Assembly (NCBI RefSeq): GCF_032884065.1
Contig: NC_088863.1
Coordinates: forward strand, 43,382,310-43,446,309
Direction: 5' to 3'
Length of the DNA stretch: 64,000 bases
DNA from: Artemia franciscana
Lineage: Eukaryota > Arthropoda > Branchiopoda > Anostraca > Artemiidae
Below are positions 35,816-47,566 of this stretch, one piece after another. The notes beneath the pieces are model-generated. The model saw nothing but the letters and a program-made list of their open reading frames with translations. It did no database searches and had not been told where the DNA came from. The stretch's first letter is position 1, and the number at the start of each line of letters is the position of its first letter. Position numbers and translations under genes: made by a program.

Positions 35816-37497
35816 AAACAGTTCGTGGTAACGAACTGTAGTAAGGAGCGACCCAGCTCAATAGTAAATGAAACTCTAAAAAACGGAATTCTGATACTAA
35901 TAGATACATCTAAAGAGTCGGATTTTTGTGCTGATTTTAAATATATATGTTTCATCGAATTTAGTCTTACTCATCAAAATTTACAAGCCTCAGAAAATTT
36001 TGCTTGTTGTGGAAAATAGGGGGAAACACCCTCTAAAATTCATACGGTCTTAAAGAAAATCACACCATCGCATTTAGCGTGTCAGAGAACACAACTGTAG
36101 AAGTTTCAAGCTCTTATCTACAAAAATGTGGAATTTAGTATTTTTTGCCAGAATACCGATCACGGGTGCTTGTTTATTTGTTTGTTTGTTTTTTTTGTTC
36201 CATTTCACGAGATGGCTCATTCTAACGGACATTAAAAATTCTAGTGCCCTGTTTAAGTGACCAAAAAAATTGGAGGGTACCTAGGCCCCCTCCACGCTCA
36301 TATTTTTTCCAAAGTCAATGGATCAAAATTTTGAGATAGCCATTTTGTTCAGCATAGTCGAAAACCTAATAACTATGTCTTTGGGGCTGACTTACTCCCC
36401 CACAGTCCCTAGGGGAGGGATAAAAGCTACAAACTTCGACCAGCGTTTGCACACAGTAATGGTTATTTGGAAATGTACAGACCTTTTCGGGGGGATTTCT
36501 TGGGTGGGGGTTGAGGGGAGGAGGCTACGTGGGAGGTTATTCCCTTGGAGAAATTTGTAATGGGAGAAGAGAAATTCCATGAAGGGGGTGCAGGATTTTC
36601 CAGCATTGTTTTTTTTTTTTTAAAAAAAAAAAACAATGAAAAAATAATACGAAAAAGTTTTTTCCACTGAAAGTAAGGACCATCAATAAAAGTTAAAACG
36701 AACAGAGATTATTACGCATATGGGGGGTTCATCTCTTCCTAAATACCTCACTCTTTACGCTAAAGTATTTTTAGTAATTTCAACTATTTATTCGACAGCC
36801 TTTGTGATTCAGGGGTCAATCTTAAAGAATTGGGACAAAATTAAAGCTTTAGTGTAAAGAGCGAGATATTAACGAGGGGACAAACCCTCTCATATACATA
36901 ATAAAAATATACTAATATAGAAGTTCGTTACGTAAGTTAATTTGTAAGTTACGTATATTTTTTACTAATGAAACAGTTCGTTAAAAATTAAAAATTCTAG
37001 TTGCCTTTTTAAGTAACCGAAAAATTGGAGGGCAACTAGGCCTCCTCTCTCACCCTTTTTCTCAAAATCGTCTGATCAAAACTAAGAGGAAGCCATTTAG
37101 CAAAGAAAATTAATACGAAAATTTCGTTTTAATTATTCATTTGCAGAGAGCCAAAATCAAACATGCATTAATTCAAAAACGTTCAGAAATTAAGTAAAAA
37201 AAACAAGTTTTTTAACTGAAAGTAAGGAGCGACATTAAAACTTAAGACGAATAGAAATTACTCCGTGTATGAAAGGGGCTGTTCCTTCCTCAACGTCCCG
37301 CTCTTATTACTGTTAATTACTGTTAGTAAAGTTATTTACTGTTTTATAAAGTAGAATTGAGAGAAAGAGTAAAACCTTAGCGTAAAGAGCGGTACGTCGA
37401 GGAAGGAACAGTCCCTTTCATACACGGAGTAATTTCTGTTCGTTTTAAGCTTTAATGTCGCTCCTTACTTTCAGTTAAAAAAACTTGTTTTTTTCAT
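35816..37497 (-). repeat. Hairpin composite repeat, full-length - copy
   Basis: Palindrome 35818-35839, tail, HP2 about 36690-36910, spacer, HP1 about 37205-37480. The HP1 loop is altered ('ttattactgttaattactgttagtaaag', a small internal duplication). The left flank ends 'catcat', the right flank starts 'tcccg'. Confidence 0.85.
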
Positions 37498-37546
37498 TCA
37501 ATCCCGTAAAAAGTGCACCCCTTAAAATATTTTATTTGGATGGGAG

Positions 37547-37767
<221 letters not shown>

Positions 37768-38539
37768 AAATGAATTTAAGAGTGATAATTTTGAATTATT
37801 TCAAGGAAAATTCTTCATACAAATGTCGTTCTTACGGCAGCAGAATTAGCAGGTTCTCCCCTGTCCCCCTTCTATGTAGTTAAGCACATAAACGTTAGCT
37901 TTTGTGCCGAATTCAACTCTAATAAAAACATCTGAGTGTTTCCTCAACAGGATTGTCCTAGAGGGCCAAATTAATATGAATTATGGGCCAGAATTTACTT
38001 TCAAAAAGTACTTGTGAATGTATGTAATTTAAATGTAACTTATTATTAAAACCCATTTGAACTGAATTATATGTTTTGATTTAGTTCAACTTTTCCTTCC
38101 ACATTTTCTTAAATTTTCACTTCAATGTTTTCAGCCTTTGTAGTACTCACTACAGAAGCAGTACTTGTATTAGCAGTAGTAGCAGTAGTATTAGCGTGCA
38201 AATATTACCTTTTTGGTCAAATAATCACCCCCCTTAATTTAGATTTAGATCCCCCTTATTAGATTTACCTTACTTTATCATTTTCTGGAAATTCCAAATT
38301 AATAAAGACATTTCTGAGTTACTTCCTTTTAACAACCCTTAGGCATATAACTTGTTATGATTTAGTTAAACACTCTCCTTACCGTTCTGTGTAAGCTTCA
38401 CCTCAATTTTTTTTGTCTCCTTGGGCACTAAAGGCCTAGTATGTCCATCCTTCTCAATAACAAATAGTATGTGTAAACAATTGACGAATTGCATAACTTA
38501 CAATCATTATCCTAAGGGCTCTATGTGAGTTCACATATC

Positions 38540-38930
38540 TACAATATCTTGGGAACGTCAAAGTTTAGTAGGCTGAAACTTTCAAGGAATTTTGAGCTTT
38601 ATCAATAGATGCTAGGCGTACCCAAGTTGTCAAAAAGGCATATCTTTGATATCCCAAGAACATCTAGGGGTTATGGGTTGAAGCTTTTAAGGACTTTTAG
38701 GGGATTTTGACTCAAGCCAAAATACATTTCATGCATCCAGGTTGTCAACAGGACACATTTGCAATTTCTGACGAATGGCTAGGGGTATTAAGTTGAAAGT
38801 TTCGGGGAATGTTTGGAATCCCAGGAAATGTTAAGTTTGATGTTAAACTAAATCAAAAGACGGTATACGCATCCGGGTGGCCAAAAGAGCGTATATCAAA
38901 TACCTGATGATCTTCCAAGAGCTCGCTGGT
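38540..38930. repeat. Imperfect tandem repeat, about 110-135-bp unit
   Basis: Three diverged units anchored by 'cccaagttgtcaaaaaggcatat', 'tccaggttgtcaacaggacacat' and 'tccgggtggccaaaagagcgtat' (near 38628, 38740, 38873), each followed by a 'gg.tattg..' and 'aagcttttaagg' / 'aaagtttcgggg' segment where present. Confidence 0.6.
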
Positions 38931-39307
38931 TTAATATAGCACATAACTAAAGTAGAAAATAGCCAGGGAGGCCATGTTCCCCTGCTCCCTCCCCTCATTG
39001 ATGCCTCTGGATGGACATTGTTCACGGGGCTTAATCACAGTTATTGAATAGAACGGGATATATTTTTTTGAAAGTGAAAATTAATGAATATTTGTACTCA
39101 ACAAGAAAAGCAAATTGTTTTAATGTATGCAGTGCTGTGGAACTTTTTTTTAATTTTAGATTACTACTTGTACAGATCATTTTTTACTTCTAGAGCACTG
39201 GTCATTTTCTAAAGCAACATATTTTTGCGTGTTGAAGAAATTTTTCCATTGCAGGTTCATAATCTAGATATCATTTATGATTAGCCTAGCGTTTGTCACT
39301 TTTGTGA

Positions 39308-41058
39308 AAAAATTAAATAAAAAAAACGAGTTTTTTTTACTGAAAGTAAGGAGGGACATTAAAACTTAAAACGCACAGAAATTACTTCGTATATGAAAGA
39401 GGCTGCTTCCTCATCAACGCCCCGCTCTTTACGCTAAAGTTTGACTCTTTCTCTCAATTCTTCTTTTTAAAACAGTAAAAAACTTTAGCGTAAAGAGCAG
39501 GGCGTTGATGAGGAAGCAGCCTCTTTCATATACGAAGTAATTTCTGTGCGTTTTAAGTTTTAATGTCCCTCCTTACTTTCAGTTAAAAAAACTCGTTTTT
39601 TTTATTTAATTTCTGAACGTTTTTGAATCAATGCATGTTTTGATTTTGGCTCTCCGCAGAGGAATAATCAAAACGAAATTTGCATATTTTTTTGGGGAGG
39701 GGGGCTAAATGGCTTTCTCATAATTTTGATCGAATGATTTTGAGAAAAGAAGAGCGGGGGCGAAGCCTAGTTGCCCTCCGATTTTTTGGTTAATTAAAAA
39801 GGCAACTAGAACTTTTAATTTTTTACGAATCTTTTTATTGGTAAAAGATTTACGTAACTTATAAATTAGCTTACGTGAAGAACTTTTGTATTCTCATGTT
39901 TTTATTACATATATGAGGGGATTCGCCCCATCGTCAGTACCTCGCTCTTTACACTAAAGCTTAAATTTTATCCCAATTCATTAAGAATGACCCCTGAATC
40001 ACAAAAGCCGTAGAATAAATAGTTGAAATTACTAAAAATACTTTAGCGTAAAGAGCTAGGTATCATAAGGAGGTGAGCCCCTTATATGGGTAATAATTTC
40101 TGTTTGTTTTAAGTTTTATTGCTGTTCCTTACTTCCAGCTGAAAAAGCTTTTTCACATTTATTTTTTAATTTTTTTTTAAATAATGCTAGTAAATCCTAC
40201 TCTCCCTTCATGGAAGTTTTCTTCTCCCATGACAAATTCTCGATGGAAAGTTCCCCCAGCATATCCCCCTCTTCTCAACCCCTCCCCCCAACCAAAAAAT
40301 CCTCCTGAAAACGCCTGTATACTTCCCAATAACCATTACTATATGTAAGCACAGGTCAAAGTTTGTAACTTGTTGCCCCTCCCACGGGGACTGTGGGGGA
40401 GTAAGTCGTCCACAAAGACATAGTTATAAGGTTTTTCGACTACGCTGAATAAAATGACTATCTCAGTATTTTGATCCGTTGACTTTGGGAAAATAATTAG
40501 CGTGGGAGGGGGCCTAGGTGCCCCTCCTAGGTCACTTAAGGTTTTCCTTTTTGGTCACTAGGTTTCCTTTTTGGTCACTTAAAAAGGGCACTAGAACTTT
40601 TCATTTCCGTTAGAATGAGCCCTCTTGCAACATTCTAGGACAACTGGGTCGATACGATCACCCCCGGGGAAAAAAAAAAAAAAAAAAAAAAAACAAATAA
40701 ACACGCATCCGTGATCTGCCTTCTGGCAAAAAATGCAAAATTCCACATTTTTGTAGAAAGGAGCTCGAAACTTCTACAATAGGGTTCTCTGATACGCTGA
40801 ATCTGATGGTGTGATTTTCGTTAAGATTCTATGACTTTTAGAGGGTGTTTCCCCCTATTTTCTAAAATAACGCAAATTTTCTCAGGCTCGTAACTTTTGA
40901 TGGGTAAGACTAAACTTGATGAAACTTATATATTTAAAACCAGCATTAAAATGCGATTCTTTTGATATAGCTATTGGTATCAAAATTCCATTTTTTAGAG
41001 TTTTGGTTACTATTGAGCCGGGTCGCTCCTTACTACAGTTCGTTACCACGAACTGTTT
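39308..41058 (+). repeat. Hairpin composite repeat, full-length + copy, clean HP1
   Basis: Best complete copy. HP1 (about 39338-39445 against 39480-39590) is almost perfectly self-complementary and carries copy-specific paired variants: GAGGGACATT (39351) with AATGTCCCTC (39562), CGCACAG (39372) with CTGTGCG (39544), and TCATCAACGCC with GGCGTTGATGA. HP2 about 39910-40140. Tail with a small local duplication of 'ctttttggtcact' near 40545-40580. Terminal palindrome 41035-41056. Confidence 0.87.
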
Positions 41059-41588
41059 GATCATTTTCAATCATCTAAAATTATAAAAAAAAAAAACTTC
41101 CCAAAATCATTTGAGAAAAACAATGGGGTCAAAAATACAAATCTCGTTTTATAATTGATAAGGCTGTGAGTCAGGAAACCTGACTTTTTTGTAGTCATAT
41201 ACCCGTAAATCTCACGAATAAAAAAGACTATTATGCAAGAAATACAGACATTAAAAATGGTTCACATTTTGGAGTTCAAATAGAAACAATGATTTAATGC
41301 ACCACAGAACACTAGTTTATAAAGGTGATTTTTCGCGTATATTGCAATTTTCCCTTCTTTTCCAAATTGGTACTATTTGGTAGTCTATAAATGCTGCAAC
41401 AATCATGATTTTAATAACAAAATCATAAAACTACTGTTATGAAGAGTCAAAGATTAATTGGCTAAAATAGGATTACCATAAATGATTTATCATGAAATAA
41501 AGGTAATTGAGCTTGTGGCAGAGTAAATCTCAATTGTTTTTAACTTTAAAAACAGTTTTTTACATGTTTATTTAAGTTTTTATTTTAG

Positions 41589-41694
41589 GTTACATGGTTT
41601 CATGTGCAAGTCCCAATTTGGCCACAGCTCTTGCAATTTCCGCGCCAATGATGGTTCCATTAATGCTTTTTGGTGGATTCTTCTTAAATAACAA
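41589..41694 (+). CDS. white-like: ABCG White-like gene 1, exon for membrane helix 5
   Basis: Acceptor attttag ends at 41588; donor gtaaat at 41695; phase 1 in, phase 2 out. With the split Gly it reads GYMVSCASPNLATALAISAP and then MMVPLMLFGGFFLNN, the highly conserved 'GY..SC.S....A....P....P.LLFGGFFLN' segment of White (window residues 298-331). It is too short to stand out as an open frame and was placed by splice sites and motif. Confidence 0.93.
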
Positions 41695-42369
41695 GTAAAT
41701 AGCCTTTTAAATTTGCTGTCCCCAAGGAAATGTAAAATTCAGTTTGATGGGCACTATTTGAATGCCTAAGGATATTCAACCCCCGCGTGGATCTATGCAG
41801 CGAGGAGGGGGCTTGGGGCCCGATCACGCTTATGATACCAAATCTTATTAATTTCAGGGTACTCTTCTCTTGATAAGTTCTTTTTCAATTCTTAATAAAT
41901 TCTTAAATATTATTTTCTGTTTCCTCCCCCCCCAAAAAAAAGTTCCTGTGTGTGTACCTGTCCACTTGGCAGTCTTAAACCGACATTCCGAGACATGAAT
42001 GAGTTTCAACTGATTGTCCATTTCAGGACTTTATACAGTATCGTTTTGATCCTTTGAAAGTGGAACTTGTGCTTGTTTAGTACAAAATGGCTTAAAATGG
42101 AACTTATCCCTGATAGTATCTCTTGAGAAAAAGTGTACTCTATCTTAAGTTTATTACTGCAATAAGCATAGGAATGAGAACGAAAATAATAAACAAGAGA
42201 AAGCGATAAGGGAAAGGAAAAACATGACATTTATGCATTATATGAGGAGAGGAGTGGGGGATTATTTTAAGCTAGAATTTTGAATAAGGGGTTCTGCAAG
42301 GTAATTATTTCACTGGCTTGGTTTTACGAAGATCTGATTGCTGCTTCGAGGTGTTCTCCTTTCCCTTCC

Positions 42370-42545
42370 CTCCATTCTAAAAAAAAATGTGGAATTGTGC
42401 ATATTTTTCCCCAGACGAAAGACCATGGATGTGTTTTTATTTTTTTCAGGGGTTACTGTATCAAACTAATGGTCCTAGAAAATGAGGGAAGGGTCATTTT
42501 ACCGCAAGATGAAAATTCTACTGCTCTTTTAATGTAGTCAGAAAG
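42370..42545 (-). repeat. Ancient fragment of the composite-repeat tail
   Basis: 'aaaatgtggaattgtgcat', 'gaaagaccatggatgtgttttta', 'caggggttactgtatcaaactaatggtcctagaaa' and 'aaaattctactgctctttt' parallel the reverse-strand tail ('aaaatgtggaattttg', 'gacagatcacggatgcgtgttta', 'caggggtgatcgtatcgaccaagtggtcctagaa', 'aaagttctagtgccctttt'). Confidence 0.65.
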
Positions 42546-44599
42546 ATTGTGCCATAGGAAAGTGGCATTTTTGGCCATTTTGTTACACAAAACTGAGTGG
42601 CACAAAACTTAAATATTCTGAGAAAGCTAATCCATTTAAGATTATCAAAAAGTTTTATGTTGAGCTTCCAAGCTTCAAAGCACTTAATCAGTTATTAATA
42701 ACAATAATAATTTGTTATTTTCCCGATTGTCCATAAAAATGCACGCTAGAGGAGTAAATAAAAAGAAATAAAACTAAACACAGGAGACACACACACAAGA
42801 ATTGACAAGAACTACTCAATGACAACACTAAAATTCTCACTCAGCGGATACACAAACAAAGATAAAAAAAAGAAAAAAATTACTCATAGTACACAACATG
42901 CAAATTACTTTAACTTGGCCTAAACGAACTAAGGACACAACCAAAGAAAAAACGAGCCGAAAGCAAAAATGATGTCAGTCATAATTCGAAACATACAAAT
43001 TACTTACATGATTTTTAGATCAGAGTGCCTTTCAATTTAAAGAGCTTAAATGGAAACAAGGCATTATCTAATGAACGAGGAGGCACCTGAAGCAAGCTGA
43101 TATTACTTTGTTACTTCTTGTGTTATAAAAATCAGCTTTGTTTCTTCAATTAATGTAACTTTCGGTGTAAATTGAATTTTTGAAGCAGTTGCCTGTTAAG
43201 CAGGTGCAAGTTTAGGACTAATTGTGCCGTATTTGTCCATTGAACAAAGCCTTTTAGTATGAAGTGACAAATTTGCCCTCCCTACACATTGAAAAATACA
43301 TTGTGTGCCCCCCTATATTTGTGCAAATTTGCTAAACGCGCAGACATGGGGGGCAGTTAAAGTAGAAGCTATTCTCTAAATAGGAAGAAATTTTATTAAT
43401 GTATAATTACTAAAATTTGTTTAAAATAGTATTTAGTTAAGGACACAGAAATTAGAATAGTCTTCGTTTTTTAGGGTTGAATGCAGAGTCTAATTTGTGT
43501 CCAACCCTCTGACACTTCAAGCCTCCTTGAGTTTCTGGGCACTTCCTAGTCAAACTATCCAGCTTTTCATATTTTTTTCTTCTTTTTTTTTTACATACAA
43601 TTGCCCTCTCCTTTCCTAGGAAAAGTAATTCATTTATGATTTTCAATTTAGTTTTTTTTAATTATATACTTTCTGTAAGCATATTCTGTCGATGCAAACA
43701 CTACGGCAGCCGTCAGCAGACAAACTTCCTTGAATTTTTGGCAAAAAACGACTGACAAAAATGCTGAGTCTGTTAGCATGAATTATTTCCAGAGACCACC
43801 CTCTCGGCGTAGTTATTTAAGTAAACGATCGTTTATTTTACCGTAGGCCTACTGATAGTAGACAGCTACATATCTGCCCAATGTATAAGTCGCAATACTA
43901 TCCTGTACACCTCTAAAAAAACGTTCGGTAAAAAAAACCGGTGAAACAAACGCTTGGTAAAAAATGCATAATTGGTCTTGCCATCGGACTTAGATCGAAT
44001 TGATACGCCCTGATGCCATTTCCAAAGGCAACCACATATGAAGGTGGTATCAGGTTGAATAACATCAGATAGCGGTGCTGTATCGCTCTTTAGTTAACAA
44101 ATTGGAAACTCAATGGCTGAGGATGTGACAAAACAAAATTATATATTTGATCTACTGCTGATAAATTCTGACTTGTAAGGATTTCAGAAAATGTTGATTC
44201 CAACTCGAGAGGATCATCAGAAAAAATGGAAGAGAAATATCACCCCTGATAAATAATTTCAATAGGGTTAGATTGAGATGACGAATGTGAAGTAAATTTT
44301 GCAACTTGGCTCCAAAGCAACTCGGAATTATCCCAAATATTTTTAGATAAATTTGAAGTTTGCCAGCGTTTCCACTAATGAACCACTTCTTTATATTTAG
44401 CTTTAGTTTATTTGAGGATATCCAATAGAACTCCTGTTTTAGGGCAATTGCAGTCATCCCAAATTCTAAATTTAGAACTTATAGTCCTTATGTGCCATAT
44501 CTGTACCCACAACTTTCTCTCCTTCTTTATACTCATAAAGCTTCTTTCACTGAATATAAAACCTATCCATTCCTCCGTTATATTGAAAATCAGAAAAAA

Positions 44600-45620
44600 A
44601 TAATTTTTTTCTACTGAAAGTAAGGAGCAACAATAAAACTCTAAACGACCAGAAATTATTCCGTATATGCAGGGATTGCCCCCTCCTCAATACCTTGCTC
44701 TTCACGCTAAAGGTTTTTGCACTTTTAGAAAAGCTGCCTATTCTAATTAAATGGCCCTTGTGTTTTAGGAGTCGTTCTTAAAAAATTGGGACAAACAGTT
44801 AAACCTTAGCGCACAGAGCAATCTCTCGAGGAAGGGGGGGGGGGAGCAACATCTTCATAAACAGAATAATTTCTGTTTGTTTGAGTTTTAATGCTGCTCG
44901 TTACTCTCATTAAAAAAAAATTGTTTTCATTTTATTCAATATCTGGTCATTTTTCAAATAGTGTTGGTGAATCTGGCTCACCGTCGATGAAAATTCCCAC
45001 CCCTTACGGGAAACACCTCCTCGGAAGTTCCCCCCACGTAAAATGAACTCCCCCCCCCCCATTGAATCCCTCCAGACATTTCTATATTTGTAGAAAATTC
45101 CCCTCTCCCTCCGTAAAATATCTTTCGGACAGTTTAAGCCTGAAAAATTCTTGTTAGTATGCTTGGATTTGAAAAAGAATTTAATTTCAAATCACTTCTC
45201 CGATCACTCTGGCAGTTCCCCCTGCCGTGGAATTTTTCCCCGAAATACGAATCCACTGAAAATTTTCCCCGGAACATCTTCACATGGAAAATTGAGTTGG
45301 TAAAGAGAAAGTAAGACAAATAAAAAGAATTTCATATAGGAATTCTACCAAATCCCCCCGGTGTAAACTTTCCCCTGGAAACCTCACCCCCCGAAAATTC
45401 CCCTCCTCACGGAAAATTATCCCTAAGGAAATCACGCCAAGCACAAAAATCTCCTCCCCGAGAAATGTCTGCATACTTCCCAATAATAAATACTATACCT
45501 AAACAATGGGCAAATTTCATAACTTACAGGCCTATCCCCATGGACTATGGTGAGTCATGTCACCCCTAAAGACATAATTATTGGATTGACAGACAAAACA
45601 AAATCTTGGTTGTGTTAATA
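44600..45620 (+). repeat. Hairpin composite repeat, short subfamily, + copy
   Basis: HP2-type arms (about 44615-44710 against 44815-44930) followed by repeated 'ggaaaattcccc' blocks and the motif 'tgcatacttcccaataataaatactatacctaaacaatgggcaaatttcataact', closely parallel to 54230-55290. No terminal palindrome recognised. Confidence 0.7.
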
Positions 45621-46057
45621 AAATGGCAATAGAACTTCTTATTTGAGTTAATTTTGCATTGTTTTTGTATAATTGTAGTGCTTAATTGTAGCCATTTTGA
45701 AGGTCAATTGATTTTAATGGGTGACCTTGAAATTAATACATTTCTTGTTAACTTTACACATGATCTATTATAATCTTTCGTCATGTTAACATTTATGAAC
45801 AGATTTTTCACCACAATATTTTTGGAACAGTAATTTTTTGCACAATAATGTTTTGCACAAAACCTTTATGTTCAGCTCGTTTTGTAGTAAAAATTAGTTG
45901 AAAACACGACACTGCTGCACGTTCATTGCCACCAACGGTTTGAAATTTATTAGATGCCACTACTAGTTACAACTATCCCAACTTCTCCTTTTAAGCTAGC
46001 TTCATTCTTCCTTTTTTTAGCCCTATTTGAGCTTGCTGATCCAAATTTTTATTACAG

Positions 46058-46256
46058 CTCCGTCCCCTTTTATTTTGTCTGGTTGAAATACCTCTCTTGG
46101 TTTATGTATGCTAATGAAGTACTGAATATAAACCAATGGACAGGGATTCAGAACATCACATGCCGTCATCATCATTCCATCTCTATTGCCAATGCAACAA
46201 TATCGAATTGCACTTCCGATGGGGAAGATGTCTTGGAAAGACTTGGCTTCATGCAG
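46058..46256 (+). CDS. white-like: ABCG White-like gene 1, exon with external loop before helix 6
   Basis: Acceptor ttacag ends at 46057; donor gtaact at 46257; phase 2 in, phase 0 out (window residues 332-398). It reads SVPFYFVWLKYLSWFMYANE then VLNINQWTGI, matching the White 'SVP.Y..WL.YLSWF.YANE.L.INQW' block. The following loop holds three N-glycosylation sequons (NIT, NAT, NCT) and two cysteines (in ITCRHHH and SNCTS), as expected for the large extracellular or lumenal loop between helices 5 and 6. The upstream part of the frame from 45954 is intron. Confidence 0.93.
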
Positions 46257-47116
46257 GTAACTTGTTAAATTCTTCTTTCGCTTAACTGTCAAACCACAGG
46301 AGATCAAAAAAATACCAAAGCTTACAGAGGGAGCGTTTGAAAGCCAAGAGTGCTTCCTTGAGCCGAGCTGTTCATTGATAGCTAGAATTACTGAGATAAC
46401 TAACCACTCCAATCACTAAATATTTTCGAATATAAGCTAAAACTAAGATATCTACTATCACGAGATTACTGCTCGAGCTATTAAGATTGTAAGCCAATTA
46501 TTTGAACATATTCTGATTAATTGGCAAATGAAACAAAGACAATTTCTAGGTTCTTCATTTGAAGAGTAATGAGCTGATCCTTTGCCATGTAATTCTGTTG
46601 ATAATGAGAAGCGACTTAATATAGACATTGACAAGCTTTTATCGGTTGGGTTAATGTGATGGTTTGAGTGGCACCAGCTCCCTCCAAAGTGCTAAAAATG
46701 AAACAGATGTATAATGGGGAAAAGTATGTGGGGAAAAAAGTATAATTTCATTAAATATAAGTATAGCGGGAAAAAAGAAAGTCTTCGTTGATTTCACTGT
46801 TTCTGTAATTTCTCTTTGAGGTTCCCGGTCGTCATTTATATTCCCTGTATCCCGGTCGTCATTTGTGTCCCGGTATGTAATTTCATCAGTTGACAAACAT
46901 GATGTCAGTCGACAAACAACTTCATGACGCATACAGCTCAATCCTTATAGTGACGTCAGTCGACAAACATGATGTCAGTCGACACACAAACATGATGTCA
47001 CTCGACACACACACACAGACAACTTATTTTTATATATATAGATTATTTCTACTGTTATTTTTCCGCCTTTTCTAGAATAATGTAAAAAAAAGTTTAATTT
47101 TTCTATTTTTTTTCAG
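46257..47116 (+). other. Gene 1 last intron (0.86 kb) with minisatellite
   Basis: Phase 0 intron, donor gtaact, acceptor tttcag ending at 47116. It holds 'cccggtcgtcattt' twice (near 46826 and 46852) and then a short minisatellite. Nothing else seen. Confidence 0.85.
46887..47025. repeat. Short minisatellite, 'gatgtcagtcgacaaaca' motif
   Basis: The motif 'tgatgtcagtcgacaaaca' and variants ('gtgacgtcagtcgacaaaca', 'tgatgtcactcgacacaca') recur four times with irregular spacing and end in a (CA)n-like run. It may be the tail of a dispersed element. Confidence 0.7.
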
Positions 47117-47215
47117 GAGAATTTCTTCTGGAACGTGTGTTGTATGATTGGATTGATTATTGGATTCCGTCTTGTTGCATTTTTGTTGCTTCTGAAGCGA
47201 AGTCAGCGCAAGTAA
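47117..47215 (+). CDS. white-like: ABCG White-like gene 1, last exon (membrane helix 6) and stop
   Basis: Acceptor tttcag ends at 47116. Reads ENFFWNVCCMIGLIIGFRLV then AFLLLLKRSQRK and TAA at 47213-47215. A single hydrophobic helix followed by a short basic tail is the normal end of ABCG/White proteins (Drosophila White also ends in a basic Arg/Lys tail). Adding all exons gives 430 residues from the window edge, about the length expected for the part of White after its Walker B motif. Confidence 0.93.
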   Translation, partial: ENFFWNVCCMIGLIIGFRLVAFLLLLKRSQRK

Positions 47216-47546
47216 CCCAACACTTTTGTTAAAGATCAGTTACCATAAGAGATATCGTGTCGCCAAAAGTGAACTGACATTTATAATACATTAAAACATC
47301 ACACTTTTTAAAAATTATACTATATATTAGGAGATCGTAGCTGTATATCGTAGCTGTATTCCTTTTGAACTTATTATTTTGTATTTTTTCCGTAAATTAG
47401 TTTATTGACATTGGTAGATGAAAGATCAAGATAGTGTAAGCAATGCTAAGTTGGACTATTAGTAAAATGTTAACGTGAGCGAGAAGAGAAGGAGTTACAG
47501 CCATGTAATTGTAACTAATTTTGTGCTGAAAAATGTTGTACGCGGC

Positions 47547-47566
47547 AATAAAAAGACGATAATAAA
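47547..47566 (+). terminator. Polyadenylation signals of gene 1
   Basis: Two AATAAA hexamers (47547-47552 and 47561-47566) lie about 330-350 bases after the stop, giving a plausible 3' UTR. No cDNA evidence; which one is used is unknown. Confidence 0.6.

Larger units (their letters stand above)
41695..46057 (+). other. Gene 1 intron (4.4 kb)
   Basis: Phase 2 intron; donor gtaaat is weak but fits the frame, acceptor ttacag ends at 46057. It contains an old hairpin-repeat fragment (42370-42545) and a short-subfamily copy (44600-45620). The remainder (42550-44590) has only short chance frames, such as 44152-44457 (-). Confidence 0.85.

Noticed and set aside
46023..46412. - strand frame of 129 codons over the exon at 46058
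   Set aside because: Shadow of the conserved + strand exon; no independent support.
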